Positions 43,861 to 57,084 are shown, counted from the first letter of the stretch. The stretch: DNA of 64,000 nt from Neckera pumila (GCA_963969595.1 OZ018412.1:18133519-18197518), one strand, 5' to 3'. Numbers and translations are program-made. Notes: generated by a model from the sequence alone, not told the origin.

Positions 43861-46630
43861 ATCACAATCCTATTTTTTATTATTTTTATATTGCTTTTTC
43901 ACATGTGTTTACATCAAATTCACATCTAACTCACATCAGATATTAAACAACTTTGTTATTATAGAGAAAGTGGGGCTTCAAAACAGTGAAGAAGGTCCAA
44001 AGAATATAGGCTCTAAGCAAGGGATTATTATTTGAGTGAGTTAGAGGGTAGGTCACCTTATTGATTGGAGAAATATTCATTCTTAGATACCTCACTTTGC
44101 TTCAAGTTAAATGGGAAGATATACAACTAACCAATGTAGAATGTTATGTAATTATGAATAGTTTTGGCTATAACAACAATGCCCTTGGTCAAGTGGGGGA
44201 ATAACAAATTTGATGTTCAATGTGGAAGCTGTTGATTGAGATGTGTTTATATCCTGGATTTCCGTAGTAGTACAGTTTTGCAACCTTGATTGTAGTGGTG
44301 AATCTACAACGGTAACTGTTTTCTATCACTTTCACCGTCATGTAGCATAATTCAGTTGGAAAGAAAGAGGATGGTTTTGAGTCAAAACTCTCTCTTGTCA
44401 CCAGTCATTGCTATATGATATGATGCGATTGAAAAGAGAGAATTTAAGATGTTTCGGAGCCATTGCCACATAGCACAATTCAGTTGGACCTTCAAAAAGG
44501 ATGGTTTAGAGTCAAAACTCTCTCTTATTACCAATCATTGCCACATATGTATAGGAGCCATATACAGGAGCCATTGCCATTGCTACAGGTGTATAGGAGC
44601 CAGTGCCACATAGCACAGTTAGAAAGAAAAAAGTGGTTTGGAGTAAAAACTCTCTCTTGTCACTAGTCATTGCCACATGGCATGATGCAATTGAAAAGAG
44701 GGAACTCAAGGTGTTTAGTCCGAGTTAGAATTCCATTCTATCAACATTCTCTAAAAACATAGTAGATCTCTAAGATTTAGCAGTCCTCATATATATTGGT
44801 CTAGTTTGGAGCTTAAAATTAATATGTCAGATAATTTTATTGTGGTCTCATGGCTCCCATTTAGTTCAATAGTCCATTGTCCCTACATTCTTTGAGAGAG
44901 GTGTAGATCTTCAAAATTGGGTGGTCTTGATCTACCTTGGAGGAGAATGTTATATTCAATAACCAAATTGGTCCTAATGGCCTTCCTCTGGTTATCTAGT
45001 ACACAACTATACAGATTAATATGAATATTCACCAAATGCCATTTATTCATGCAAGTGTAGGTACATTCTTACAAGTGTAGCAACAACATCCTACTTGATA
45101 ATTATTTTGGTGTTTTTTGGCAATATCATCAATTCAATAGTTTAAAATATTTATCAACTATTTGACTTTTTTTAAGTTCTATTGTGCAATATATTACTAC
45201 AAATAATATATGATATTGTAGGTTTTAAAATTTGGTTATTATTATTAGAATAAAAAATACTCCATATATTTTTTGGAAATTGAAATAGGATTTCAATGCA
45301 TCTTTATATGAATATTTGGACATTGTATGAATAAACCTCAAATTATTTAAAGTATTGTTTATTGTTTTCTTATCCAAAAGCAACCCTAAATTCTTTTATT
45401 CAACCTTTGTATATTCAAAGCAAATAATATATAATGCTCATTTTTAGATAAAGGTAACATTAAGGTGTAATTTCTTGAAGGCTACTAGCACTTTATTCTA
45501 AATTATTGTACTTAATAGAATGCCAAGTGATTATTTGGTCAAAGACAAATGGAAATGAACAAAAATGAACCTTATTATAGTATTTTGGAGCTTTGTAGAA
45601 CTGATGATGACTATTAGAAGTGAAAATCACTAATCATATTTACCACAACAGGGATGCATTCACACCAAAGGACTCTCCAAGGGAGAATTTCTCTTGATGT
45701 AGTATCTTTAAGAAGTTCAAAGTAACTTCATTAAAATAAAAGGGTCAAAATAATCCCTCCATTTTATCTTCCAATATCAACCCCCTATTAGTACAAAAAT
45801 TATTTCATTACGTTAAATTTCAAGATACTTGTGTGGTTTGAATGTATCCTAAATAAAGTTAGAGCAAATCCTTTGAAACTTGGAAAGAGACAAATTTAAG
45901 TAACTAATTTTTCCATATTTTATTTAGAAATAGATAGCTTAGTTGGCCTTACAAAAAATTGCATTGAAATTGTAGGATTCCCACATGTATTATATTGTAT
46001 TGTATTATTTGTAATTTTTCTTGAAAGTACTTGAATTTTTTTGGAAAAAAAAATTTATTAAAAAACTCTCATTTTTTTTCAAAATACTTGAAAATATTTT
46101 TTCAAAGTAGAAAAACATAGCCAGTGTATACTAAGGCCATTACAAAGATTGTACCTTACAAAGATAAGCATTGTTGAATAATTTTCTAATTAGGAAAACT
46201 ATTAATAGTTTAAACTATCAAACTATCAAAGAAAAAAAGGTAAATCTAATAGAAGACTATCTTTTCCAAAAAATTTAGAATGGGTACTCCTTAATATACC
46301 AAAATCCTAAAATCACAAGTGTGACATACTTTTAATATTCAATATTTTCCACCAATTTAAATTTAAAATTACTTTTTAATAATATAATAATCTTCAAAAT
46401 TCTTTCAAAAATTATTGGCATACTAGCTTTATCTTTCATTCAATGACACCCTCCACTTTATAATTTTTTTCATAAGTGAATATGAAAGTTTTTTAGATTA
46501 AATTTCTTGAATATATTCTCAACCCATTTTCCAACATATTGACTAAAATGTACAAGTTATAGGACACAATTTTTTTTTTAATGTTGATAGACCAAACTTC
46601 ACCTTTTTCAAAGGGTTAGAAAAGCCGATA
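43861..46630. other. AT-rich intergenic DNA
   Basis: No gene recognised apart from the tandem block at 44344-44725, annotated separately. A and T runs are dense from 45100 on. Confidence 0.4.
44344..44725. repeat. three tandem copies of a 128-140-bp unit
   Basis: Units start near 44344, 44472 and 44612 with AGCATAATTCAG / AGCACAATTCAG / AGCACAGTTAG. Each continues through GGTTT(T/A/G)GAGT(C/A)AAAACTCTCTCTT and CA(G/A)TCATTGC. Copies one and three also share ATGATGC(G/A)ATTGAAAAGAG. Copy two carries extra short repeats of GGAGCCA. Confidence 0.85.
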
Positions 46631-46905
46631 CATTAGAAGAGATTTGAGGCCTCTAAGAGACTGCGAATTATCCTGCGTTCCCGCAATGTTCCCAATCAGC
46701 AGGAAGGCGGAAAACCGCATGCTAGTGTAGCCAAGAGTGTGCCACGTCATTTTTTGGGGAAAAAAAAATTAGAATAAAATGATATTTGAGAGAAAAAAAA
46801 AATTGAAACACAATTCTGACAGCCCGTACCAGCTGTTCGCAGATCGGGCCACATTTGTGAACGGGCCTGAAATGGCCCTCCAATGCCTTCAAATCTCCAC
46901 TAATG
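46631..46905 (+). mobile_element. miniature repeat P, copy 2 (275 bp)
   Basis: The left end CATTAGAAGAGATTTGAGGC and the right end, inverted as CATTAGTGGAGATTTGAAGG, form an imperfect terminal repeat. Contains GGGCCTGAAATGGCCC (46863). Collinear with the inverted copy at 24936-25155. Target duplication not resolved. Confidence 0.65.
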
Positions 46906-47440
46906 CTTTGGAGTTCAGCGGCACGTTGAACTTGCAATTGGAGGGGATGTTCACTCTAAAATTTTGGGAGAATATATTTAAATAAATTATCCAAAGGATC
47001 CTACAGTTGGATTTGTTAAAAAATAAATATTGATGAAGATTTTGACCTTGCTTTGGGACAAGTATTTTGAAGCAATCTTGGGCCTCTAAACAAGACAAAA
47101 TTTTAGGAGTTAACTCTAATATTAACACTTGGCTAGCTCCAAGATTTCTTAACAATGTAATGTATTTTGTATTTTGTATTTTGTACCCTATTGCAAACAT
47201 TTGTATGATTCTACAAACATTTGTCATACGTGCCCTATTTAACTTTCATAAACTTCTACAACATTGTGTAACTAGACAATGGACCTTCCTATGCTGGGAA
47301 AATATTATACTTTGCTAGATCCCTAGAAGGGACTTTTCAGTTAATTTAAGCATTAGAGTTGATTGAGGAGCCATACAATAAACAACTTTGTTCACTATAA
47401 ATGTCTCATTTTCAAAGATGCAAAAGGGACCCCTGCCTCA
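46906..47440. other. AT-rich intergenic DNA
   Basis: Overlapping frames on both strands (46889-47227 minus, 47067-47318 plus) show no recognisable protein. A short ATTTTGT microsatellite lies near 47163. Confidence 0.4.
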
Positions 47441-47444
47441 TTAT

Positions 47445-48264
47445 CCCCTAAAGGGCCGGTATGGTTTTTTTGGCTACTTAGAAATTTTGGGCAGGTATGT
47501 GTGCCTAGAGATTTCAATATTTTAGGCTGAAATTTTAATAGAAAGTGGGCGCGAGGAATATCTTTCATATGCACTAAATTTCATGACATTTGAAAATGTG
47601 AGTCAAAAGTTATGGCCTAATATGTTACTTTTTTTGTAATTGGGCAATTTGGGCAGATAAAAAAAAATCACTTTTTTGTCACTAAGTCAAAAGTTATGAA
47701 GATTTTTAGTTTGCGGGCACTTATAGATAAAATAAACTTTGAAGTCCTTTATCTTATTCAATTTTCAATATATTTTGAAAAAAATTAAATCATAGGATGT
47801 ATATGTTTAATACAACATTGCAACCATTGGAATTGGCATTTTTCAATTCTATAATTAAACTCTTGACAATTTAGTATTTTTGAATCATTTTCTACTTCCA
47901 TCTACTTACTATTTTTTTCCTATATGTTCGACAATTCCAATGAAGTGAAAATTTTCAAGCATGTAGCCAACTTGTCTAGAAAAAAGAATTCAAAGAAGCA
48001 CCATCATTTTGGACATTTTTTCTTTGAAAAGTGAGCTTGTGAAGTGCAATAGCTCTATTTTTTGCAGGGCCAAAAATAAGATTTCAGGGAATTTGAATGC
48101 TTATATCTTGCAATCCATGCGGTGTAAATTTTTGAATTTTTTACCATATGTTCTCAATTCAGCATAATACAAGATCCTACGGTTACATGTGTCAAAAAAA
48201 AGTTTTTTTTCGAAAATGGGATACTTGTATTAAAAATGGCAATTTTTGAGCATTTTCGATGAAT
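47445..48264 (+). mobile_element. TTAA-flanked repeat family 1, copy C (right end missing)
   Basis: Starts CCCCTAAAGGGCCGG after TTAT (a one-base variant of TTAA). Collinear with copy A up to GAGCATTTTCGATGA. The last 25 bp or so, including the right terminus, are missing. They are replaced by an A/T-rich tail of a LINE-like fragment. Confidence 0.8.
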
Positions 48265-48781
48265 TATAAAATTACTTTTACTTTTATTTTTTTGTGACAC
48301 AAATAAAGGGAACCTTTCTTGCAAGAAAAAAAAATAAGAACAAGAGCCCAGCCGCAAGCGGCCTTGGGGGGCTAGTAAAAGACACAACAAAGACAACAAA
48401 GACAATAAAATACAATGAAAGCGCCATAAGCGGGATGGTTTCCGCCCCACCTAGGCGCGGAGCCCCTAGGGAGGTTGGAACACAAAGCCGGCCCACGGCC
48501 CCGAGAGAGCCCACTTTGGTGATCCATCAACCATCGTGGCGAACAATTTGTTGCGCTCCCATCTAGCCTCAAACCTCAGTTTTGTTGCCACACCGCGCAC
48601 CAGGTTTTTCCTACCCATGCAACAAGCAACCTCCCACTCAACTTTACCATAGTCAATCAAACCCAACCAAATACATTGCCGAAGTCTAGCTGAGCGCCAT
48701 CAGATGTTGTTGAAGGCCGTGTCATTTCTTTCAATCCAAAGAGTCCAAAGGACAATTGTTTGTAAAACAGTCCAGACTAGG
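48265..48781 (-). mobile_element. 5'-truncated LINE-like retroelement remnant
   Basis: On the minus strand, 48781-48469 reads TIVLWTLWIERNDTAFNN, then after one TGA (48700-48702) RLRQCIWLGLIDYGKVEWE. This resembles the region after the zinc-binding zf-RVT part of plant LINE reverse transcriptases, which carries a WxxWxxRN motif. The minus-strand 3' end runs into an A-rich tail (CACAAAAAAATAAAAGTAAAAG) at the break of TTAA copy C, as expected for target-primed insertion. The protein is truncated at its N-terminus and dead. Confidence 0.65.
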
Positions 48782-48790
48782 GGTTTTGTT

Positions 48791-49936
48791 TCTAGCATTT
48801 AAACGCCAGATTGTCAGTTGTGTGAGCCACTACGCCTGACTCCCTCCCAAAATTTACCTTTGGTGGGAAGGCACGCAGGGCTTTACTATAGAGCTACAGT
48901 TAAAAAAAAAACCCGCTAGTCCAGACGATGCTCACCTCGGCAAATTTTCTAGGAATATGGTCAGAGAAGAGCCTTGCTTCCATCTTACTTTTGTTTTGGC
49001 TGCATTTTACTTTTATTTTGGCTGCTACAATGGCACAGGGCACACTGAGTTAGTATGAATGAATTTTCACTTTTGCTCGTTTTTGTTTGTTTTTGTTTTC
49101 GACACAAACGAAACGGAATACAAAGCCACCAGCCACAGGTCACTTTTGCTTGTTCAGTCCTCATTCCTGGCTGTCAGCAGGCTCATCTTTCCAAGAGAAT
49201 CAAATAGATTCCTAATGTTTCTAATTGGACTGCTTCTAAGGTGCTGCCACTTTAGTCTTCTGACATTGCACACAATCCTGCCCTCACAAGAGGTCAATTC
49301 CGAGCAACTTCCATAACTTATATCACACCCAAAAAATCCCATAAAAAAAAACAAAAAAAAACAAGTCACAAACTGTTTGTACTGTACTGTACTGTAGCTT
49401 ATATCATATCAACGTCACTTTCTAGATTGAATGCTGGAAAAAAAATCCATGCAAAGATATTCTGATTCACCTAGTGTGATTTTTATGTACGATTTTTCTC
49501 AACTTCATAACATTCAGTACTCAGTAGCATGTTAGAGCATCGCCAACCCAGCTCGCAAAAGAGGGGCAATTCGTTCAATTGGCCTATCCAGTAAAGAATA
49601 TTGCCCCACTGCAGGCACGCGGACTCGCCAAAAAAATCTGGCCACTTCAAATTTTGAAAAGCGGACAACCGAATAAAGTGTCCCTTGTATGACACGTTAT
49701 GTGTTCTGACACAACTTTTGAGGTACAAACAATGTAATTGGACACAATTTTCGAGAGTGGATCATAAAAGTCCCCAATCAAAAGCTAGTTAGAAGCTTGG
49801 ATGCCGTGCATGGGAGTGATACCGTGTGCCAATTCCATACCGGCATGGGGGAGAGGAAGAAGAGAAAGGTTTGGCTTGGTCAATCCACTTGCCATAAATA
49901 ACTTGGAGCCTCTGTTTCGCCTGGCTGCGGTGGTGA
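48791..49936. other. intergenic DNA
   Basis: No gene recognised. A motif TTAGAGCATCGCCAACCCAGC near 49532 is typical of plant miniature transposon ends. Its partner end was not found. Confidence 0.4.
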
Positions 49937-49940
49937 TGCT

Positions 49941-50093
49941 CTTATGGCATTGCCTTCTTCTACAGTGGAGTATGTACAATATTCCACATCCAATAGTGCT
50001 TCATCAGTAGCTACTGAATAGGTGGAAGATGGAGAGGCTGTTGGGTGTGGAATATTCCACACCCTCCACTGCTGAAGGAAGACAGCTCCATAA
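49941..50093. repeat. foldback element of about 150 bp
   Basis: The left arm (49941-49994) contains TCTACAGTGGAG, AATATTCCACA and CCAATAG. The right arm, inverted, reads TCAGCAGTGGAG, AATATTCCACA and CCAACAG in the same order. A loop of about 45 bp separates them. Non-coding; probably a MITE. Confidence 0.75.
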
Positions 50094-50481
50094 CACACTA
50101 CTGAATGTTATGTTGGCTATAACCAAAAGATGCTGACTATTTTTTGTGTAGGAAAATTTCAATTTTTTAAATTAAAATAGTCATATTCGTGTTATTCTTC
50201 TTGAAGAATAGCCAACTTCAGGTGTTTACCTTGGTATTACGTAATTTTGGTATAGATATCATCAAGGTGTTTTTTTTGCTCTGTAGCAGTACACTATGAA
50301 GTAAATGGAGGATGGTCCTTCCAAATTTAATCTATTATCACTATGCCACAACACTTGAATTTGGCACCATGGTGCTAGAAAAAAAACAAAAAAAACAAAA
50401 AAAACTAGATACCACCAAGTTCAGGTGCCCAAGTATTACATGGGTATTGAAGAAATAGCTAGCTACTTCTCCAAAAGTGCT
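50094..50481. other. intergenic DNA
   Basis: Contains an A-rich AAAAAAC repeat near 50380-50405. No gene seen. Confidence 0.4.
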
Positions 50482-51029
50482 CTATTTTATTCAATTTTTG
50501 ATGATTTTTCAAAAAAATAAAATCATAGTAAGATTGTTTATTACAACATTACAACCATTGGAATTAGCATTTTTCAATTCCATAAGTAAATTCTTAACAA
50601 TTTAGTATTTTGAATCATTCTCGACTTCTTTCTACTTACTATTTTTTTCCTATATGTTGTACAAATACAAATGATTTGAAAATTTTCAAGCATGTAGCCA
50701 ACTTGCTTTGAAGAATGAATCCAAAGAAGCACCACCATTTTGGACATTTTCTTAGACGAATGTGACGTTGTGAAGTGCAGTTGCCTTGTTTTTCACAAGG
50801 CCAAAAAAAGGATTTTTGTCAATTCAAACCCTAATACCTTGCATTCTACATGGTGGAAATTTCTAAAGTTTTTTTCACAACTTCTCAATCTAGCGTACTA
50901 CAAGATCCTATGTTTATATACATCCAAAATGTGTTTTTTCGAAAATTTGGTAAATGTACTAGAAATGGCAATTTTGGAGCGTTTTTGGTAAAAATATAGT
51001 CAAAGACAAAAGACAAAGAACTTTAGGGA
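50482..51029 (+). mobile_element. TTAA-flanked repeat family 1, copy D (left half missing)
   Basis: Collinear with the right 55% of copy A, from the TTATTCAATTTT block to the end AACTTTAGGGA followed by TTAA (51030-51033). Left part absent. Confidence 0.8.
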
Positions 51030-51033
51030 TTAA

Positions 51034-52807
51034 GTACATTACCTGTTTCAAATTGCCTTGTTTTGTGAAGGTTGGTGCATGGAGTTTTTGTTGGAAAGTC
51101 ATTGTTTCTCCATGTTATAAATAAAATTTCTATTGGAATTGGTGTCTGGGAGCAAAGGTTATGCAATACAAACCAAATTCATTGAATCTAAGTGGCATAA
51201 AAAACATGATTTTAAGGGAAAAAATTATTGTGTTGCTTATAGAATATATTTATGGCTACTTAGAAAGCTTTTAATGCATTACAATTGGATAAGTAATAAG
51301 ATAGAGTTATGAGGACTTTTGTGATTTGGGCAATCAAAGCATCTCTTAAAAAAATACCATATAATGTTCATTTTTTATCTAAATTTTAATCATTGAAAGA
51401 ATGGTCTACATGGATTAGATTGCTTACCAGAACAATCTCCTCACTAAAATCGATTTATTTCAATTCACCTTGGAGACATTGACAACTTAGATTTTCCATC
51501 CATCTTGTATCTACTTCTACTTCATAATTTTTAAAGGATAATATTTAATTTTTTTTAATCATCAATTTTTCTTGTTTTTAAATAATTTGAAAATAAATAG
51601 TGCAAAATATTTAAGTTACACAAATTCAAAGTCTTATAAACTAAGAATGAAGCAATTATTTTTACTTTAAATGCTAACATCTTGTAAATAATCTACAAGG
51701 TCAAAGTTTCTTAAACTTCTTCTACATTCTTTCATAATGATTTAGTGCAATATCTTATATTTGGATATGCAAAATTAACTAGTTTTCTCCATTTTTTCTC
51801 TTTACAATAGAAATAGCAATGTGGGCATTGGTTGGTCGTAAACTTAGTGAGATGGAAATTTAGTAGTTAATTACTTTTGGGGTCATACTGATGACACTCC
51901 TGCAAAATCCTACATGACAAAATAGGAGGGGTTACATATTCAATTTTTGGTACCTTATAATTGAACCTTATTTACCTCTTCAAGTCAAGCCCTTTAGACT
52001 ACAAAGCTAGGATTTATAGAAGTGGTTTTCAAAAGTAATTATGTACTTTGTTAGTCTTGTTAATTAAGTATCAAAATTTATTATTTTTAGTTAAAAGATT
52101 ATGATTGATATAAGGTTGATATACTTACTAGTAAATAGATTTGATACATCATTGTCAAAAATAAATAAAAAATTTAAAGTCCTACTTGTACCATGTATCA
52201 TATTTCATCATTTTTCAAAATGACTTCTATTCAACCCTAATTTGAGCTCTTCAAATAATGAGTGTGGAAGTTGAGCTTAAATAATGAGAAAAAATACAAC
52301 TTACCAAGTTTAATTTCTAATTTACTTGAAAGTCTAAAATATTCATAAATTGAATGATTTATTATAGTTATAGTCTAAACAGATAATGTTAAGGATATTT
52401 AGTATATTTTTTTGCTTAAAAAGTTTTACATGAATTTTAACACACTTTCTTCTTTAGAGTGATACCCCAATAGGTAGACCATTTACATTCTTTACATTTG
52501 AGGCAAAACCATGTAGTGTTTCTCTAATAGAGAGTTTCCCTCAAATAAATTTTGATATGCACTCTAAAATATTAATGTTTTATATCAAAGAAGGTTCCAA
52601 ATCATTCTATGTTAAATAGAATGAAGAACAAAAAGATGTTCTATGTTTGTTAAACAATTCAATTTTGTTTTGATATACATAAAAAGAATTGGTTAAAAAC
52701 AATCATGTAACACATTTTAATATTGAAAATCATTGAATTGAAGTGTTATGTCTTAAATACTAAAATCTTATTGTTTTTGATAATATGGTAAAACTAAAAC
52801 TTATTAT
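51034..52807. other. AT-rich intergenic DNA
   Basis: No gene, RNA or repeat recognised. Confidence 0.45.
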
Positions 52808-52811
52808 TTAA

Positions 52812-53744
52812 CCCCTAAAGGTTTTTGACTATATTTTCACCAAAAACGCTCCAAAACTACCATTTCTAATACTAGTACCAAATTTTAGAAAAAAAGCATT
52901 TTTGAACACATATAATTGTAGGATCTTTTAGTAAACTTGTTTAAAAAGATGTGGAAAAATTTTTCAAAATATTCCACCATGTGGATTGCAAGATAATAAC
53001 GTTTAAATTGACAAAAATCCTTTTTTTGTACCTTCAAGAAAATGGGCAGCTGCCCTTCACAAGGTCACATTTGTATGAAAAAATGTCCAAAATGGTGGTT
53101 ACTCTTTGGATTCATTTTTCTAGACAAGTTGGATACATGCTTGAAAAAATTCAAATCATTTAGAATTGTACAACATATAGGAAAAAAATAGTATGTAGGA
53201 AGAGGTAGAGAATGATTCAAAACACTAAATTGTTAAGAATTTATTTATGGAATTGAAAAATACCAATCCCAACGGTTGTAATGTTGTAATAAACAATCTA
53301 CACCTAGTGTTTTATTTTTTTTTCAAAAATATTGAAAATTGAGTTAAATAAAGGACTTCAAAGTTTATTTTAGAGTTGAAATTCCATAACTACCCTCAAA
53401 CTAAGAATCCTCATAACTTTTGACTCATAGATCCAAATGGAATGATTCAAAGCTTCCCGCCTACATATAAATCTAAAGAACCAATTCAAATTTTTTTTTT
53501 TAAAAACAGTGATTTTTAAAGAAGTTTTTTTTGCTGCCCGGGCTGCCTGCCGAGCAATGAAAATGACATATCATGCAATAACTTTTTAATCATGTAGTCA
53601 ACTGTTATAAATATTTGGGCTTTAAAGCTACTCTATGGTAAAATGTTGTATGAAAATTTGAAAGAAAAAAATTAAAAACTCTGCTCGTAGTGAGCTGCCC
53701 ATAAAAGCTATGTTCTCAAAAAAACATGTTCAGGGCTTTAGGGA
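52812..53744 (-). mobile_element. TTAA-flanked repeat family 1, copy E (full length, 933 bp)
   Basis: TTAA (52808-52811) precedes CCCCTAAAGGTTTTTGAC. The right end GGGCTTTAGGGA is followed by TTAA (53745-53748). Mostly collinear with the inverse of copy A, with an almost equal length. Its distal 250 bp (GCTGCCCGGGCTGC onward) differ from A but match copy G, so A and E may be subfamily variants. Confidence 0.85.
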
Positions 53745-53748
53745 TTAA

Positions 53749-55399
53749 AGTCCTACTTATAACATCTATATCAATTAGATTATTGCTATGTTATTATTAT
53801 AATATTATTAAAAATCATATATTAATATAATTTTATTATTATACTAATATCACTAGTATTCATAGTATATTTTAAAACTATTTTACATCATCTTAAATAT
53901 TATAATTGTATAGTTGCTACAATTAGGTAATATATTTTCAACTTTACAATATCTATAACCAATGCCTCTTTTCAAGAAGGTGACTTTTGTACACTCATAC
54001 ATATAAGTACATTGATTTGATGATCTGAATATTGGTTTGTTACTTAAACTTGAAGTTTATTTTTTTAATAAAATTTTGAGTTGTTAAATTGAAAATGAGT
54101 GCAATTTTTAAGTCATTGTCATTGTATTGTGGGGCATTTCATCAAAATCAAAAACAAAAGTTTAGATATGCTTCAAACAATATCAAGAGAAACTAGGGAA
54201 CAATTCCATATATTTAAAGAAAAAAATAGTGTGTGTTTAAGCAAGAAAATGAAGATTAGATTTGAAGGCAATCTAAGCCTACTTCAAAAATGACATTTAT
54301 TTGTAGCAAATCTATATAGATTTTTTGTTTTTGTAATTAGGACATTTACAACTTAAATAAATAAAATTGTGGGTTGCTAGTTTATTTAGGAATGAAAATG
54401 GAAAAATGTTATTATAGAAACATTTATTATATTGGAGATTATGATCAATTTTTTCTGTCATTTTATATTTGGAAAATCAAAATCAAATCCTATAATTATA
54501 GTAATTATTAAATGCAATAAGTTTGTCAATCTAAAAAAATTCAAAGTAAAATATTGAAATAAGTTTCAACTAAACAACCTTATTTGTTTTGAAGAGTTTA
54601 AAATCAAATTCAAAAGTAATCATTTCATTGGTTGCACTTAAAGTCAATAGCAAGAAGCTAGAAGGTTTTAGAATGTAGTACAAGGTGATTTGTAGCATAA
54701 ACACCATGTTTTATTGAAAGATAAATAATAAGGGAAAATGTCCATAAATATCTTTCTAAGCATTGATTTGGATTCTCAAGATTTATGCACTTGAAAAAAA
54801 TATGTAATTAGTTTTTTTCTTAAAGAAAAATAAAGTCCTTGTTACCCACCTAATCCATATATTTCTTAACTATCTTGAATCATTTATGAATTTTTGAAGT
54901 TTAAATGGGAAATACTTTGAATTTCTAGAATTATTTTTCTTATCACATTTGTTATCTAAGTATCAAACTTATGGGGTTTATAGTTCACAATTTGTTTTTC
55001 AATTGAAGATTTATTGTAAAATCAAAATATTCTATAAAGGATTTTTGCAGTTATCCCTATTGAAAAGTCTATTTCTATAAATTCATTGAAAGTTTGTAAC
55101 AATCATTAAATTCATTGTGATAATCAACTACAAATTTGTTTTTAAATTTTATATATAAAAATATATAAATATATAAAAAAGTATAAAAAAATGACTAGTG
55201 TTCAATTTTTCTTTAATAACTTTAGATTTTTTCTAACTTGTATTTGTTTATTAATTTATATCTTCTCTATATTGTCAATGGTGTAAATTTAGTCTATTTA
55301 GAAATAGATATAAAGATTTTACTTTTCTTGCTACAACCTGATAAAAAGAAGTTAAAGATATTAAAACAAGAAACCACAAAATCTTAAAGCCTTTGATCT
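53749..55399. other. AT-rich intergenic DNA
   Basis: No gene recognised; a 64-codon plus-strand frame at 54099-54293 has no supporting feature. Confidence 0.45.
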
Positions 55400-55403
55400 T
55401 TAA

Positions 55404-55983
55404 TCCCTAAAAGAAGAGGCATTCAAATTTTGAACAATGAATGAATGCAAATACATGCCAAACATACAAAAATGCATTTTTTCATCCACCAATTTTTTTG
55501 AAGATTATTGTGTTAGTTCTTAAGCATTTCTACAATATAGATTTTGATAGTTTTTCTTTGCAAATATTCTATAATTCAAATAATACTATTAGATATAGCC
55601 AAGAAAAATTACTTTTTGGATTCAAAAAATAACCCTCTCAAAATAAAAGACAACTTGAATAAATAAATAAAATTAAAGTCTTTAAAAATCACTGTGATTA
55701 GAACTTAATATTTTGAACTTTGAGGGAAAAACTCTTGTGAAAATCACAAATATTCAATCTATAATTAATTTTAAAAGGAATTTTAGTTTTTAACTTCAAA
55801 TATTTTTGAAAAGTGTTGGTTTGTACATACAAGTTGATTTTACCATATGGTTATATGATTTATGGATCATATGTTACAATTGTCTATTTTTTGAGAGTCA
55901 TCATTAAATTCTTGTTTTTAATTGCATTTTATAATACATATTTACAATCTTAGAAATTTGGACTACCTTTGGTCTTTTAAGAG
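55404..55983 (+). mobile_element. TTAA-flanked repeat family 2, copy N (580 bp)
   Basis: TTAA (55400-55403) precedes TCCCTAAAAGAAG. The right end GGTCTTTTAAGAG is followed by TTAA (55984-55987). The right half matches copy H (GAGAGTCATCATTAAA, TTGCATTTTATAAT) and the inverse of copy J. Confidence 0.7.
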
Positions 55984-56191
55984 TTAAACATGTTGATAGA
56001 AAATTTGGAAACTGGTAGTTTGTTCTTTTTTTTTGTATACTATAAATTAAAAAAATTTAGTTTTTTAATTTGTAATATTTATATTTTCAAATTTAGGAAT
56101 AAAAAAATTTGGATTATTTTCAAATCAACCAAATTAGAAATGTTCGTTTTTGTAGATTTTTAGTTGTTTATTTTATTTTCTAGCTTCTTAA

Positions 56192-57080
56192 CCCCTAGAG
56201 GCTCAAGGCATTTTCTGGCTCTGAAACCATTGAAAATAGCCATTTCTACTGCGATCATTCAAGAACCTCCAAAAAAACTTTTTTCTTAGAATCCAACCAT
56301 AGGATCTTGTACTTCACTTGTCTTGAATTATGTAGTAAGAATTTCATGAAGTTTGATCATAAAGATTGGAAGATGTTAGCATTTGAAGTTGGAAGAAGTT
56401 TTTTGAACTCTGGCCTGCAATTTTAGATGACTTTGACGGCCATTTGTAGATTTTTTTTGCACTACACACCATTGGGTTAAATTTTTTTATATTGAATATT
56501 TGAGTTTTGAGTCCGAGAAAAAAATTTCAGAATGTCAGAACTTGATTTTCACATATAAAAAAATTGTTAAGTAGAAGTAGGTCCAAAATTGAATGAAACA
56601 CTAAATCATTAATAGCTCTTAGGTAGAATTAAAACACCATAATCCCAACAGTGGGATTGTTCTTGCAAACAAACTTAACCTTTATCAAGAAAATTTGCAT
56701 TCAAAAATGAATTCTACAAATTGTTTTTTGAAAAAGATGCTAGATTGCCCAGAAAACAAGATTGTCTATAACTTTTTCATTATGAGTCCAAATAGAATGA
56801 ATCAAAGCTTCACATGTAGACAAAAACATGATCTTTGAGAGAATTTTTTTAAATACAATATTTTACAATTTTTTTTTCTACCCGGTGAGTTGCTTTTCTG
56901 ACTTCAAGTATCATAACTTTTGCTCCCAGGCACCGATTGAGAAAAAAATTATATTTCTAGAAAGCCAATGTGATTCTATATCTTCAAAAAAAGTTTCAAA
57001 GAATCAAACCAAAGTTTGAAGTCACACAAGCCTGCCCAAAATACCAAGTGTCCCTCAAGGGGACTTTCGGCCTTTAGAGG
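56192..57080 (-). mobile_element. TTAA-flanked repeat family 1, divergent copy F (889 bp)
   Basis: TTAA (56188-56191) precedes CCCCTAGAGGCTCAAGGC. The right end GGCCTTTAGAGG is followed by TTAA (57081-57084). It keeps the order of family 1 landmarks but with much lower identity (CCATAGGATCTTGTAC, GAATGAATCAAAGCTTCACA, TATCATAACTTTTGC). An older or separate subfamily. Confidence 0.75.
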
Positions 57081-57084
57081 TTAA

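Noticed and set aside
48154..48450. Leu-rich minus-strand frame that looks like a signal or membrane segment
   Set aside because: It spans the junction of the LINE tail and TTAA copy C, so it is a chance fusion of two repeats.
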